From contig CAJAUM010000074.1 of NCBI GenBank assembly GCA_903945175.1, forward strand, positions 1-32,417: 32,417 nt of DNA. Reading direction: 5' to 3'. Below the pieces are notes generated by a model. The model was not told where the DNA came from. It did no database searches and saw only the letters and a program-made list of their open reading frames with translations. A program made the position numbers and the translations under genes. The DNA is from an uncultured Bacteroidales bacterium (GTDB lineage Bacteria > Bacteroidota > Bacteroidia > Bacteroidales > FEN-979). This document shows, in pieces, positions 9,201 through 16,694 of this stretch. How positions within the stretch are numbered: position 1 is the stretch's first letter; every line of letters begins with the position of its first letter.

Positions 9201-9695
9201 GGCAGGGTAGAGGCACTGCGACCTGGAATCGGTGTTCCCATTGCTGAAAAAATACCGCGATTTATTGGTGCTGTCTCCGGCCAGGGCACTCCCTGTTGGC
9301 TGGGTTTGGTTGAAATATTCAAAATAGGGAACTATGGACCACGAACCGGCATCCATATACATCAGCGAATCGGGTGTCGCCCCATTCAGGGTGAAATTGG
9401 CGTGCTTGTAGCTGGTTGAATCCCATCTCCCTGTATGCCTGTAAAAGTAAGTATAGGTGAGGTAATCCCATTCTCCGCATGCAGGGTTTTGGGCGGGATT
9501 GCACTTTAGGGTATAATCCATCAGGATTTTACCCCATCTGTGCGAACTGTCAGGGAATAGAAATTTACCCTCCTGCTTTGATCCAAAGGTGAATGTCTGA
9601 ACCGTGGTAGTGTCGCCTGGTCCTGCCCATGCGTGTAAGGTGATCTGAAAGAAAAACAGTAACAACAGAAGGGGAGTGACATTCTTTTTTCGCAT
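6246..9695 (-). CDS. Secreted PNGase F-like glycoamidase with LamG insertion and T9SS tail
   Basis: 1149 aa from the ATG at 9695, where the signal peptide begins; an upstream TTG at 9764 would add 23 non-signal residues. The mature protein starts like peptide-N-glycosidase F, with CGEWDYLTY (Asp77, equivalent to PNGase F Asp60). A long insertion follows. It contains a LamG/concanavalin-like domain at about residues 284-475 and a poorly defined region on either side. The PNGase F fold seems to resume near residue 612 (RYITPYGNN), with Glu667 (Glu118 equivalent) and Glu728 in NCSEFC (Glu206 equivalent), then GTWLYDRAEWCPGA near 770. A T9SS type A sorting domain ends the protein (MNIYPNP to KILKD, about 1075-1149). 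The inferred role is release of N-glycans from glycoproteins at the cell surface or outside the cell. Residue equivalence is from memory of the PNGase F sequence. Confidence 0.85.
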   Translation of the reverse strand: MRKKNVTPLLLLLFFFQITLHAWAGPGDTTTVQTFTFGSKQEGKFLFPDSSHRWGKILMDYTLKCNPAQNPACGEWDYLTYTYFYRHTGRWDSTSYKHANFTLNGATPDSLMYMDAGSWSIVPYFEYFNQTQPTGSALAGDSTNKSRYFFSNGNTDSRSQCLYPAEALVQAGLLPGQVTGLGFKFSETGSPLDKLRIRLKNVPFDSLNTGSLETSGFTEVFNRDWQFADTAWQRLPFTYPFEWDGLSGILVDLSYENLLTGGLNQIYAGYPAPVSVVSSPVDDGYLKFRNMDFVDVPAAVFSSLDSGVTIAFWQYGDPLLQPQDNTLFEGFDSAGRRVLNVHLPWSNGRVYWDAGLDATGYDRISQMASDPSKYRGKWNHWAFTKDAKKGRMKIYLNGQLWFMQGTRYRTFAGIKKFRIGSDGSGTTNFYDGFIDEFSIWNIALSDTAIRAFMYNDIANNNPDYHHLLAYYQFNSTTGFTAFDASPAGYDATLVGYPEWQNYKGKDLFRNFSTINDRPCLLFEQGNYNPASLDSTFKTDTVAKSPMMIVLFGDTVHPYLPTDTITKYPAWYWNYTYDPQGHAIDSVLVPPDGMLHRKDYIYYGKPFELLERFELARYITPYGNNLSLGDGWTWVFDLTDYALFLRDSVHLSAGNWQELLDMKFRMIEGIPPRDVLGINNIYTGNHGYADESQHNLPPVKVKIGNNVQNARLKMRITGHGFGGTLNCSEFCPRNNELNINGLHAYDHYVWRGDCGLNPLYPQGGTWLYDRAEWCPGAEVRTKDFELSRLIVPGDSITIDYNLQPGYTWDGQGSWPYYAIESQLITYGKPNYKLDAAMEELISPNNNKLYNRFNPLCGRPLIAIKNNGTDTLRSLVVEFGPAGGKPQSYTWKGNLSFQDTARIMLPAIDWSDWIGGDNRFLVHLTLPNGGMDQNISNDNMGAPFVIPPTYENQFVLKFKSNHMASSLSWVLTDQDGNKVYENGPMENNTAYTDTFNLVKGCYRMIIRNAEGEGLSYWANMPPNGNGTAGSAQFRSMSGLLIKSFPGDFGRESAQSFTVGMTIDVPELNPGGYMNIYPNPTQGPFEIALILDHQQEVIVRIHDAMGNEVTRGSFLAGQKSAIPMNLKASPPGIYFVSVITTSGTTVRKILKD

Positions 9696-9710
9696 GGGTT
9701 CTTTTAAGGA

Positions 9711-9718
9711 TAAAGGTA
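9711..9718 (-). promoter_or_regulatory. Possible -7 box of the PNGase F-like gene
   Basis: On the minus strand this reads TACCTTTA, one base from TAnnTTTG. It would start transcription about 10 nt before the ATG at 9695, consistent with the shorter start. No good -33 TTG was seen. Confidence 0.25.
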
Positions 9719-9782
9719 TGAATTCATCTATAGGTAGGCGTTCGAAAAGTGAGGGGCTTGGCAAGTTATTGTTCCAAAAAAA

Positions 9783-11093
9783 TCAATTTATGAATAATTT
9801 ACCACTGGTTTTTTGTTGACCGCTTGCAACATTCACCAGGTAAATGCCGGGTAAATAGTTGACCTCGATGGAGGTCTTCAGCTGATCTTTCACCTTTTGT
9901 TCCCTCAGCAGCTTGCCGTTTATATCAAAGATGCTGATTATGGAGGTCACAGACATGTTGCTTAATTCGATGTTAAGCAATCCGCCTGTAGCAGGATTTG
10001 GATAGATTTTCAAGCGGGAATTGCCTTCAATTGAATGGATCCCGGTAGGTCCTGACAAAAACGCCTTCAAGGCAGCAGTAGGCTTTCCATCGGCACCCCA
10101 GCAGCTTAACTGGTATCCGCTCCAGCTTTTTGCACCTTCAGGTTCCCAGTAGATCACCCCAAGCCCTTTTTTGTCAGGAACGGCATTGGCCTTCCCGATC
10201 ACAGCAACGAGCATGTCGTAGGTGTTCTTAACCTTGGTATAATCTCCCCCGACTTCGACCACCATCACCTCTTTTCCATACCTGGATACCATATCATTTA
10301 GATTTCCTCCCAGATTGTTGATGGTCAGGGTATAATCGCTCCCCAGCCAATAAGGATAATAGGACAATCCAATCACATCATATTTTACACCATTGCTCGT
10401 TGCGTTATCATAGAAGTACCTGCACCTGCTGTTGTTGTTTCCCTGGTCGATGTGGACAATCACCTTTATCGTGCTATCTATGGTTTTGGTGGCATCATAT
10501 CCCTTATTGAGCAGCTGCGCCAGCTGACTCCAGTTCGATGTACTTCCTTCGGGCCACAACATCCCCCCGATGATTTCATTTCCGATCTGGACCCATTCGG
10601 GTGTTACGCCTGATAATTTCAATGCTGAAAGAACGTCGGTGGTATGATCATATACATCGGTAAGCAACTGGGTGAAGGTGTGGTCTTTCCATGCAGCCGG
10701 CTTGGTCTGCTTGGAAGGGTCGGCCCAGGTATCACTATAATGGAAGTCAATCATGATCCGCATCCCCATGGCTTTGGCTTTGACAGCCATCGCCACAACC
10801 TCATCTTTGCTGCAATGGCCATTTGTTTTATCGGAGGATGGGTTAACGAAGACCCTCAACCGGATGGTATTGATCCCATGGTCTTTCAGGATTTGGAGGC
10901 AACTTTTTTCTGTTCCGGTCGTGTCGTAAAATTTATAACCGGTCGCCTCCATTTGCGACAGCCATCCCACATCCGCACCCTTTACAAACTGAGCCTGGAC
11001 CGTATTGGAATGAGAAAATAGGATAATCCACAGAAAGGAATATAAAATTGCTTTGACAAGAAAGAAGAAGCTTGGTTTTTTCATATTTTTCAT
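9783..11093 (-). CDS. GH53 arabinogalactan endo-beta-1,4-galactanase with T9SS tail
   Basis: 436 aa. A signal peptide (MKNMKKPSFFFLVKAILYSF, processed near VQAQ) is followed by the GH53 TIM barrel: FVKGADVGWLSQME, INTIRLRVFVNP, MRIMIDFHYSDTWADP, WVQIGNEIIGGMLWPEG with the acid/base Glu173, and VMVVEVGGDY with the nucleophile Glu280. The family cleaves beta-1,4-galactan in type I arabinogalactan of pectin. Residues from about 365 to the end (LKIYPNPATGG...) form a T9SS type A sorting domain, so the enzyme should be secreted and surface-attached or released. It shares strand with the PNGase F-like gene downstream (87 nt gap) but each may have its own promoter. Confidence 0.92.
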   Translation of the reverse strand: MKNMKKPSFFFLVKAILYSFLWIILFSHSNTVQAQFVKGADVGWLSQMEATGYKFYDTTGTEKSCLQILKDHGINTIRLRVFVNPSSDKTNGHCSKDEVVAMAVKAKAMGMRIMIDFHYSDTWADPSKQTKPAAWKDHTFTQLLTDVYDHTTDVLSALKLSGVTPEWVQIGNEIIGGMLWPEGSTSNWSQLAQLLNKGYDATKTIDSTIKVIVHIDQGNNNSRCRYFYDNATSNGVKYDVIGLSYYPYWLGSDYTLTINNLGGNLNDMVSRYGKEVMVVEVGGDYTKVKNTYDMLVAVIGKANAVPDKKGLGVIYWEPEGAKSWSGYQLSCWGADGKPTAALKAFLSGPTGIHSIEGNSRLKIYPNPATGGLLNIELSNMSVTSIISIFDINGKLLREQKVKDQLKTSIEVNYLPGIYLVNVASGQQKTSGKLFIN

Positions 11094-11131
11094 GGATTAT
11101 GGCGGTATTTTACACAGGGGTTTAATAATTA

Positions 11132-11139
11132 CAAAAGTA
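11132..11139 (-). promoter_or_regulatory. Promoter -7 box of the GH53 gene
   Basis: Reads TACTTTTG on the minus strand, a full match to TAnnTTTG. It predicts a transcription start near 11126 and a leader of about 33 nt before the ATG at 11093. The -33 region is T-rich but has no clear TTG at the right distance. Confidence 0.4.
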
Positions 11140-11168
11140 ACATCCTTTTCAGCGAAAAAATTATCAGG

Positions 11169-11200
11169 TTTGTTAAAACCTGTATATTTTTTTATATTTG
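11169..11200 (+). promoter_or_regulatory. Bacteroidota-type promoter of the beta-barrel gene
   Basis: TTTG at 11169-11172, 20 nt spacer, then TATATTTG at 11193-11200. Both elements match the Bacteroidota housekeeping sigma consensus. The expected start is near 11206, giving a leader of about 26 nt before the ATG at 11232. Confidence 0.65.
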
Positions 11201-11231
11201 GCAGCTTTAACCCAACTAAAAACATCCAACC

Positions 11232-12029
11232 ATGAAAAAATTATTTGGTCTTTTGTTCGCACTTCTCCTCGCGGGGAGCGCCTTGGCACAGCAAAAAATT
11301 TATGTTTCTCTGGGTCCCGGAATCGGGTTTGGTACCGCTTCTAGCTATGATTTTTACCAGGACGGCGAAAAAGTTTATCCCGTGGCCCTTGGTAAAGCGG
11401 TAGGCGCCAACCTCCATGCAGGTTTTTTTCTGAATGATTTTATAGCCATAGATCTTGGTGTTTCATACAAGATCGGGTTAAATACCAAAATTGAACCTCC
11501 GGTGGCCTCTGGTGATATGAAATCATCAGGAAGTACGCTTACCCTGAAATACAAAGGAAGCATGCTGCAACTCATTCCCGGTGTTGTTGTCTCACCTGAC
11601 CTGGGGGGGAACCTGCGGCCTTATGCGCGCGTCGGGCTCATCATTGCGGTAATGAACTCCATCACGACCGGTATCGACAGCAAATCCACCTGGGGCAATG
11701 TAACGGCAACCATGAAATATTCGGGAGGTGTTGCACTCGGCGGTTCACTGGCTCTGGGTGCAGACTTTGCCCTGAATGATCTTCTGTCAATCTACGCCGA
11801 AATTTTCTATGATGCATTGAGTTATGCCCCGAAAAAAGGTGAGTTCAAAAAGTACGAACTTAACGGGGTGGATCAACTCGGAGACATGACAGTTAATGAT
11901 AAAAAGGTTGAGTTTGTAAAGGATATTACAGACTTTGTCGCCAGCGACGACAATCCCGATCAGCAGCTGAAAAACAGCTACCCTTTCAACAGTCTGGGGC
12001 TGAACATCGGCGTGAAGATCAAGTTGTAA
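11232..12029 (+). CDS. Outer membrane beta-barrel protein
   Basis: 265 aa. A clear signal peptide (MKKLFGLLFALLLAGSALAQ) is followed by alternating amphipathic strands (for example KIYVSLGPGIGFGTASSYDF, GANLHAGFFLNDFIAIDLGV, LRPYARVGLIIAV) and a C-terminal strand ending GLNIGVKIKL. This is the pattern of small outer membrane beta-barrel proteins (porin/OmpA-barrel superfamily). No periplasmic OmpA-type domain is present. It has its own promoter (11169-11200), and its stop codon abuts, with no gap, the stop of the convergent gene at 12030. Specific function unknown. Confidence 0.85.
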   Translation: MKKLFGLLFALLLAGSALAQQKIYVSLGPGIGFGTASSYDFYQDGEKVYPVALGKAVGANLHAGFFLNDFIAIDLGVSYKIGLNTKIEPPVASGDMKSSGSTLTLKYKGSMLQLIPGVVVSPDLGGNLRPYARVGLIIAVMNSITTGIDSKSTWGNVTATMKYSGGVALGGSLALGADFALNDLLSIYAEIFYDALSYAPKKGEFKKYELNGVDQLGDMTVNDKKVEFVKDITDFVASDDNPDQQLKNSYPFNSLGLNIGVKIKL

Positions 12030-12701
12030 TTACGGCGCGGCAACCTGGTTCTTTGCGTTCCACAGCTTCCATGCAGAGGTGGCCCATGTTTTTATATAGC
12101 GAAGTACCACCTCGCTTTGGGACTCGGCCAGGGTGATCGATGTCTCCTCTTCTATCACTTTATAACGATCGTCGGTGGTGCCACCCGGCCCGCCTTTCCA
12201 TTTAAATTTTACTGCATAACTGCCAAAAGTCATAACCTTGTCGGGGACCAACGCAACAGTCACAGCTTCTTTCAACGGGATAAGCTGTTTGACCTGATAG
12301 GGAAGATTCTCAAAGGGAGCATATCGTGCAATTTTATCGGCCACCGGTCTTTGAAATTGGTCAAACTTCGAATAATCGCTGTACACATGGTAGAATCCAA
12401 TCAGCGTATAATCCCCGGCAGGGAGGTTCTCGGCATAGTAAATATTTGTAAAGTCAGCGCCGGCATCAAAGTTTCTGAAAGGAACAACGTTACCATCAGG
12501 TCCCATTACCGCCGGAGCCCAACCGCTAAAATTAAAATTTGTAATTCTTCCCATCTTCCCCTCATCATCTCTGGAGAATTGCAGAACCAGCAGGCTCATA
12601 TCGGTTGATGTCGGTTTGTTTACCTTGGGAAAAAATTGTGCAAATCCTGTCAGAACGCCAAATAATAGCATTGCGGCAATTAAAAGAGAGGTACGTTTCA
12701 T
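12030..12701 (-). CDS. Secreted protein of unknown family
   Basis: 223 aa from the ATG at 12701. This start has AGGA 6 nt upstream, a signal peptide (MKRTSLLIAAMLLFGVLTGF, cut near AQ) and a promoter directly upstream. Starts at 12707 and 12752 are less likely, because the latter lies inside the promoter. The mature part is beta-rich (LLVLQFSRDDEGKMGRITNF, AGDYTLIGFYHVYSDY, KVMTFGSYAVKFKWKG) and may have an immunoglobulin-like or carboxypeptidase-regulatory-like fold. I do not recognise the family. No lipobox or T9SS tail is seen, so it is probably periplasmic or exported. Confidence 0.75.
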   Translation of the reverse strand: MKRTSLLIAAMLLFGVLTGFAQFFPKVNKPTSTDMSLLVLQFSRDDEGKMGRITNFNFSGWAPAVMGPDGNVVPFRNFDAGADFTNIYYAENLPAGDYTLIGFYHVYSDYSKFDQFQRPVADKIARYAPFENLPYQVKQLIPLKEAVTVALVPDKVMTFGSYAVKFKWKGGPGGTTDDRYKVIEEETSITLAESQSEVVLRYIKTWATSAWKLWNAKNQVAAP

Positions 12702-12721
12702 GTTCATTCCTGTTTTTTTGA

Positions 12722-12753
12722 CAAAACTATCAGGATATCCATAAATATCCAAA
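12722..12753 (-). promoter_or_regulatory. Bacteroidota-type promoter of the secreted unknown
   Basis: On the minus strand TTTG (12753-12750), a 20-nt spacer and TAGTTTTG (12729-12722) match the consensus fully. The predicted start is near 12716, about 15 nt before the ATG at 12701. Confidence 0.6.
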
Positions 12754-12802
12754 TAAACTGATATACTTTTCCTTCAAAAGAACAGGATAACCCAAAATTT
12801 CC

Positions 12803-12810
12803 TATCTTTA
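12803..12810 (+). promoter_or_regulatory. Possible -7 box of the GH16-like gene
   Basis: TATCTTTA differs in one base from TAnnTTTG and lies 17 nt before the ATG at 12828. No clear -33 element was seen. Confidence 0.3.
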
Positions 12811-12827
12811 ATTTTTGATGTTATTCT

Positions 12828-14186
12828 ATGAAAATAATAAGTCTCGGCCTGCTCTTGCTGTTGGGTCATGTCTGTTTTTCCCAGACGCCTCCTTCGGTTC
12901 AATTTTCTTTTGTGCCTGGTTGGGGGAAAAACAGCTTATTGCAGGGAAGGGTCCATAACACAACCATCAGTGACCACGGGATTGCCGTATATATTTTTGT
13001 GGAAGAGGCCGGCGGATGGTGGAATAAACCCTATACCGCCAGCCCGGTTACAATGATCCTGCCCGATTCCACCTTCAGCACCCAAATCGTGATCGGAGGT
13101 GTGGACGAGTATGCCACAAAGATCATCGCCTTTTTGATACCCCTTTCTTATTCTCCCCCCCTGTTATCGGGGGATGAAATCCCCGGTGAGCTTTTTACCT
13201 ATCCCTATGTGGTCCAATGCCGGCCACATGGAGAGCGGGTCATATCATGGTCGGGTCTCGAATGGACGGTCAAACGATCGGTCGGAAGCACCCCGCTGCC
13301 CATTGGCCCGGGACCCAATATTTTCAATGACCATGATTCGATGGTTTGGGTAGATGATCAGCAGAAATTGCATCTCAGGATAGCAAAAACAGGGGAGCGC
13401 TGGCATTGTACAGAATTAATATGTAACACATCAAAAGGCTACAGCCGGTACACCTTTGATGTGGCGAGCCGGGTGGATCTGCTTGATCCCAATATAATTG
13501 CCGGAATTTTTACATGGGATGACTGTTCTCCCCTTGCAATACCACCCAACAACTACTTTCGTGAAATTGATTTTGAATTCTCAAGATGGGGCAATCCCTG
13601 GAATGAAAATTCACAGTTTGTGGTTCAGCCATACAATATATCCGGTAACATGAACCGCTTCAATATGAATCTGACCGGGTTTGACCATTCTGTCCATTTC
13701 TTTGATTGGAGTGCAGACTCCATCATTTTTAAGAGCGTTTGGGGGGATTCTTTCTATACATGGAGCTACATGAACACGAATTATATTCCAACCCCGGGGA
13801 ATGAGCAGGTGAGAATGAATTTTCACTTGCTGAACGGGGCTCCTCCATCCGATCATATGCCGGCAGAGTTTGTCCTGAACTCTTTTATTACCGGGATAGG
13901 AGAAGCTGATCATGGCGGTAAACAGGCAAGGGTTTTTCCGAACCCCATGTTACAGGGATGCCTGATTGACATTCAGTCGACGGTAGCGATGGACGTTGAA
14001 GTCGGGGTGGTTGATCTGAAGGGGAATTATTTAAAAAAGGTATTCAGGGGTAAGCTGTCAGCAGGTTCAAACAGGGTTGAGTGGGATGGCAAAATTGAAC
14101 ATGGCAAACCGCTCCAGCCCGGATTTTATTTTATTTTTATAAAAGACATGGTCGAAACGCGATATTTCAAGATCATAAAAATCTAA
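12828..14186 (+). CDS. GH16-like secreted protein with T9SS tail
   Basis: 452 aa. A signal peptide (MKIISLGLLLLLGHVCFS, then Q) is followed by a roughly 110-residue N-terminal beta domain. Next comes a concanavalin-like region in which EIDFEF (Glu246, Asp248, Glu250) fits the GH16 catalytic pattern E-x-D-x-E. Flanking text such as GIFTWDDCS before it and VHFFDWSADSIIFKSVWGDS after it also follows the usual GH16 strand order. The C-terminus (ARVFPNPMLQG to YFKIIKI, about 360-452) is a T9SS sorting domain. It may act on a beta-glucan or galactan, but the rest of the protein is not close to well-known GH16 enzymes, so activity is unproven. Confidence 0.7.
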   Translation: MKIISLGLLLLLGHVCFSQTPPSVQFSFVPGWGKNSLLQGRVHNTTISDHGIAVYIFVEEAGGWWNKPYTASPVTMILPDSTFSTQIVIGGVDEYATKIIAFLIPLSYSPPLLSGDEIPGELFTYPYVVQCRPHGERVISWSGLEWTVKRSVGSTPLPIGPGPNIFNDHDSMVWVDDQQKLHLRIAKTGERWHCTELICNTSKGYSRYTFDVASRVDLLDPNIIAGIFTWDDCSPLAIPPNNYFREIDFEFSRWGNPWNENSQFVVQPYNISGNMNRFNMNLTGFDHSVHFFDWSADSIIFKSVWGDSFYTWSYMNTNYIPTPGNEQVRMNFHLLNGAPPSDHMPAEFVLNSFITGIGEADHGGKQARVFPNPMLQGCLIDIQSTVAMDVEVGVVDLKGNYLKKVFRGKLSAGSNRVEWDGKIEHGKPLQPGFYFIFIKDMVETRYFKIIKI

Positions 14187-14217
14187 ATTTCTAATCCTAA
14201 ATATCGTTTCCTCTTTC

Positions 14218-14225
14218 TACCTTTG
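14218..14225 (+). promoter_or_regulatory. Promoter -7 box TACCTTTG
   Basis: A full match to TAnnTTTG. The predicted start (near 14231) lies downstream of the TTG at 14223 and 22 nt before the ATG at 14253, so it supports the ATG start. No good -33 element was seen. Confidence 0.45.
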
Positions 14226-14252
14226 ACGGAAATTCCCTTCATCATTCAGTAT

Positions 14253-15401
14253 ATGAAGCTGATCAGATTGTTGTTCATTTTAATTCTTTTCTGGAACAAT
14301 GGATTTTCGCAAACCAAAATAATCTCTGGCGATAGTCTGCTTTTGATTGAAAACACCTTAAAAAAAATCACCCGCAAAACCAATTTTACCGTTATTCCGG
14401 GTCCGGTTTATAATTCATCAAGCGAGCTGGGTTTTGCCGTCATACCGATGTTGGTATACAACCTTGAGAAAGCCGACACCTTGTCACCGCCATCTTCGAC
14501 CTCTGCCTTGCTCTATTTTGATTTGTACGGGAGCTGGATGGTTGCGACAAAACAAAATTTTTATTGGAACCGGAACAAATGGCGGGCAATTGTCACTGTG
14601 GGATATGGAGATTTTATAACAAAATTTTTTGGTCTCCACAACGATTCAATCGTTATTGGCAATGACAATAGTAATTATGTATGGATGCTGAATCAATCCC
14701 TACTGGTTACCGCCACCTGTTACCGAAAAATAGCGGGTGGGTTATACGGTGGACTGGAGTTAGATTATGGCAACGTGACCCAGCGCGGTGTTGATTCAGC
14801 GGCTTCTGAAAAAATGATGAAGGACAGTGTGATGGTAGGCCATGAAGTGGAGGTCATGCTCTCCCCGACATTTGTGTGGGATAGCCGCAACCACCTTTTC
14901 TGGACCACGAAAGGCTATTATGCGGAGCTCAATTTCAGAAATTCCAGCAGCATCTTTTTCAGTTCCCGTGATTTTCTGGTTATTGAGGCTTTTGTAAACG
15001 GGTACCATAGCTTGTTGAAGAAAAATGACAAGCTTACCCTGGCATGGCGGTTTTATCTGCAGGGAGGATGGGGTGATGTGCCCTATAACCAGCTTGCCAA
15101 TTATGGCAAGGCCGACGGTTTCAGGGGGTATACCGGCGGAAAATATGTGAACAGTTCAAAGGTAAACTTCCAGGCAGAATTGCGCTATGATATCTGGAAA
15201 TTTATCGCCATCTCCGGTTTTCTGGGTACCGGAAAGACCTTTGGCAATTTGGCCGATTTTGGGCAATCGGTTTGGCTCACATCGGGCGGAATAGGCCTTT
15301 ACCTGAATGTGATGCCTTCGAGAAATCTGAGGGCCAATATAAATTTCGCCATAGCCCGCCAGGATTATGGTATCTATGTGGGATTGGGCCAATCCTTCTG
15401 A
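14253..15401 (+). CDS. Omp85/BamA-like outer membrane barrel protein
   Basis: 382 aa from the ATG at 14253, which begins a signal peptide (MKLIRLLFILILFWNNGFSQ). The body looks like the C-terminal 16-stranded barrel domain of the Omp85 family (bacterial surface antigen domain). It has an early SELGFAVIPMLVYN strand, SPTFVWDSRNHLFWTTKGYY, the loop-6 type segment KADGFRGYTGGKYVNSS followed by an AELRYDIW strand, and a terminal Phe. No POTRA domains are present, so it is a barrel-only member, as is common in Bacteroidota. It may insert or export a surface component, but its partner is unknown. Confidence 0.75.
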   Translation: MKLIRLLFILILFWNNGFSQTKIISGDSLLLIENTLKKITRKTNFTVIPGPVYNSSSELGFAVIPMLVYNLEKADTLSPPSSTSALLYFDLYGSWMVATKQNFYWNRNKWRAIVTVGYGDFITKFFGLHNDSIVIGNDNSNYVWMLNQSLLVTATCYRKIAGGLYGGLELDYGNVTQRGVDSAASEKMMKDSVMVGHEVEVMLSPTFVWDSRNHLFWTTKGYYAELNFRNSSSIFFSSRDFLVIEAFVNGYHSLLKKNDKLTLAWRFYLQGGWGDVPYNQLANYGKADGFRGYTGGKYVNSSKVNFQAELRYDIWKFIAISGFLGTGKTFGNLADFGQSVWLTSGGIGLYLNVMPSRNLRANINFAIARQDYGIYVGLGQSF

Positions 15402-15518
15402 TTATTCCATTTTTCTTTGCCCGGCTTTGTATGCAGCGCCGGACTCAGGGTGATGTTTCAACCTTTTTTCCTTGCAACAGCTTCTTAATGAGACCAAGTA
15501 TAAATTAACATCGATGTA

Positions 15519-15548
15519 TTGACATATACAATCTATTCCATATTTTTA
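15519..15548 (+). promoter_or_regulatory. Promoter of the hydrogenase structural operon
   Basis: TTG (15519-15521), a 19-nt spacer and TATTTTTA (15541-15548) fit the Bacteroidota promoter with one mismatch in the -7 box. The expected start is near 15553, giving a leader of about 27 nt before the ATG at 15580. The rest of 15402-15579 has a weak dyad (CCGGC 15421-15425 with GCCGG 15438-15442) that could help terminate the upstream gene. Confidence 0.45.
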
Positions 15549-15579
15549 TGGCAGATTTAATCTCTAAAACAAGCGCTTT

Positions 15580-16692
15580 ATGGAGAATCAGAACCCTTCG
15601 TTTTATGAGGAACTCAAAGGGAGAGGTGTTTCCCGTCGGGATTTCCTTAAGTTTTGCACTACGATGGCCGCTTTCCTTGGATTGGAAGCCAGTGGTGTTG
15701 GTCAAATCGTCAAAGCCTTTGAGACAAAACCAAGGCTTCCGGTCATCTGGTTTCATTTCCAGGAGTGTACCTGTTGCAGCGAATCTTTCATCAGGGCCTC
15801 TCATCCGATTGTTGCGGATATAGTACTGAACAAAATTTCGCTCGATTACCAGGAAACGCTGATGGCAGCCTCGGGAACTGCCGCCGAAGATGCTTACAAA
15901 GCTGTAATGGCGAAATATCCCGGCGAGTACATCGTGATGGTCGAAGGTTCAATTCCGACCGAAAACGAGGCCTATTGCTGTATCGGAGGTCGAAGTGCAC
16001 TTCAGATTCTCGAAGAGGCCGTCAAGAATTGCAAAGCTGTTGTTGCCTGGGGTAACTGCGCTTCAGCAGGATGCGTGCAGGCTGCCAGTCCAAATCCTAC
16101 GGGAGCAAAGCCGGTTCACAAAGTTATCAGCGGGAAACCGGTGATCAACGTACAGGGCTGTCCTCCCATTGCCGATGTGATGGCAGGGGTTGTGGTTCAT
16201 CTGTTGACATTCGACCGTATTCCCCAGTTGGATGGATTGGGCCGTCCACAGGCGTTTTATTCACGCAGGGTGCACGATACCTGTTACCGCAGGGCCAATT
16301 TCGATGCCGGATTATTTGTTGAATCATTCGATGACGAAGGAGCCAAACGCGGTTATTGCCTCTATAAAATGGGATGCAAGGGACCGGTTACCTATAATTC
16401 ATGCGGAATCATCAAATGGAACGACGGTGTGAGCTATCCCATTCAGTCGGGTCACCCGTGTATCGGTTGTTCCGAGGAAGGCTTCTGGGACAACGGTCCC
16501 TTCTATCAGCACCTGCCGGGCGTAGCAGGTTTTGGTATTGAAACCACCGCCGACAAGATCGGGGTTGGCCTTGGTATTGCAACGGCAGTTGGTATTGCCG
16601 GGCATGCCATTGTTACCAATATCCGCAAGCGCAAAGAGATAATTAACGAACCAGAAGAGGGTTCCAAAGTCGAAACCACGAAAGAATTATAG
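15580..16692 (+). CDS. hyaA: [NiFe] hydrogenase small subunit, oxygen-tolerant group 1d type
   Basis: 370 aa. A Tat signal (SRRDFLKF, residues 18-25) shows export of the folded dimer. The proximal cluster has six cysteines: Cys63, Cys65 and Cys66 (ECTCCSES), Cys160 and Cys165 (GNCASAGC) and Cys194 (GCPP). The extra Cys65 and Cys165 replace the glycines of standard hydrogenases and are the signature of the [4Fe-3S] cluster of oxygen-tolerant membrane-bound enzymes such as Ralstonia HoxK and E. coli HyaA. The distal cluster is His232, Cys235, Cys260 and Cys266; the medial cluster is Cys275, Cys294 and Cys297. A C-terminal transmembrane helix (about 325-345, VGLGIATAVGIAGHAIV) anchors it to the membrane next to cytochrome b. 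It is the first gene of the operon and ends 2 nt before the large subunit gene. Confidence 0.96.
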   Translation: MENQNPSFYEELKGRGVSRRDFLKFCTTMAAFLGLEASGVGQIVKAFETKPRLPVIWFHFQECTCCSESFIRASHPIVADIVLNKISLDYQETLMAASGTAAEDAYKAVMAKYPGEYIVMVEGSIPTENEAYCCIGGRSALQILEEAVKNCKAVVAWGNCASAGCVQAASPNPTGAKPVHKVISGKPVINVQGCPPIADVMAGVVVHLLTFDRIPQLDGLGRPQAFYSRRVHDTCYRRANFDAGLFVESFDDEGAKRGYCLYKMGCKGPVTYNSCGIIKWNDGVSYPIQSGHPCIGCSEEGFWDNGPFYQHLPGVAGFGIETTADKIGVGLGIATAVGIAGHAIVTNIRKRKEIINEPEEGSKVETTKEL

Positions 16693-16694
16693 CC

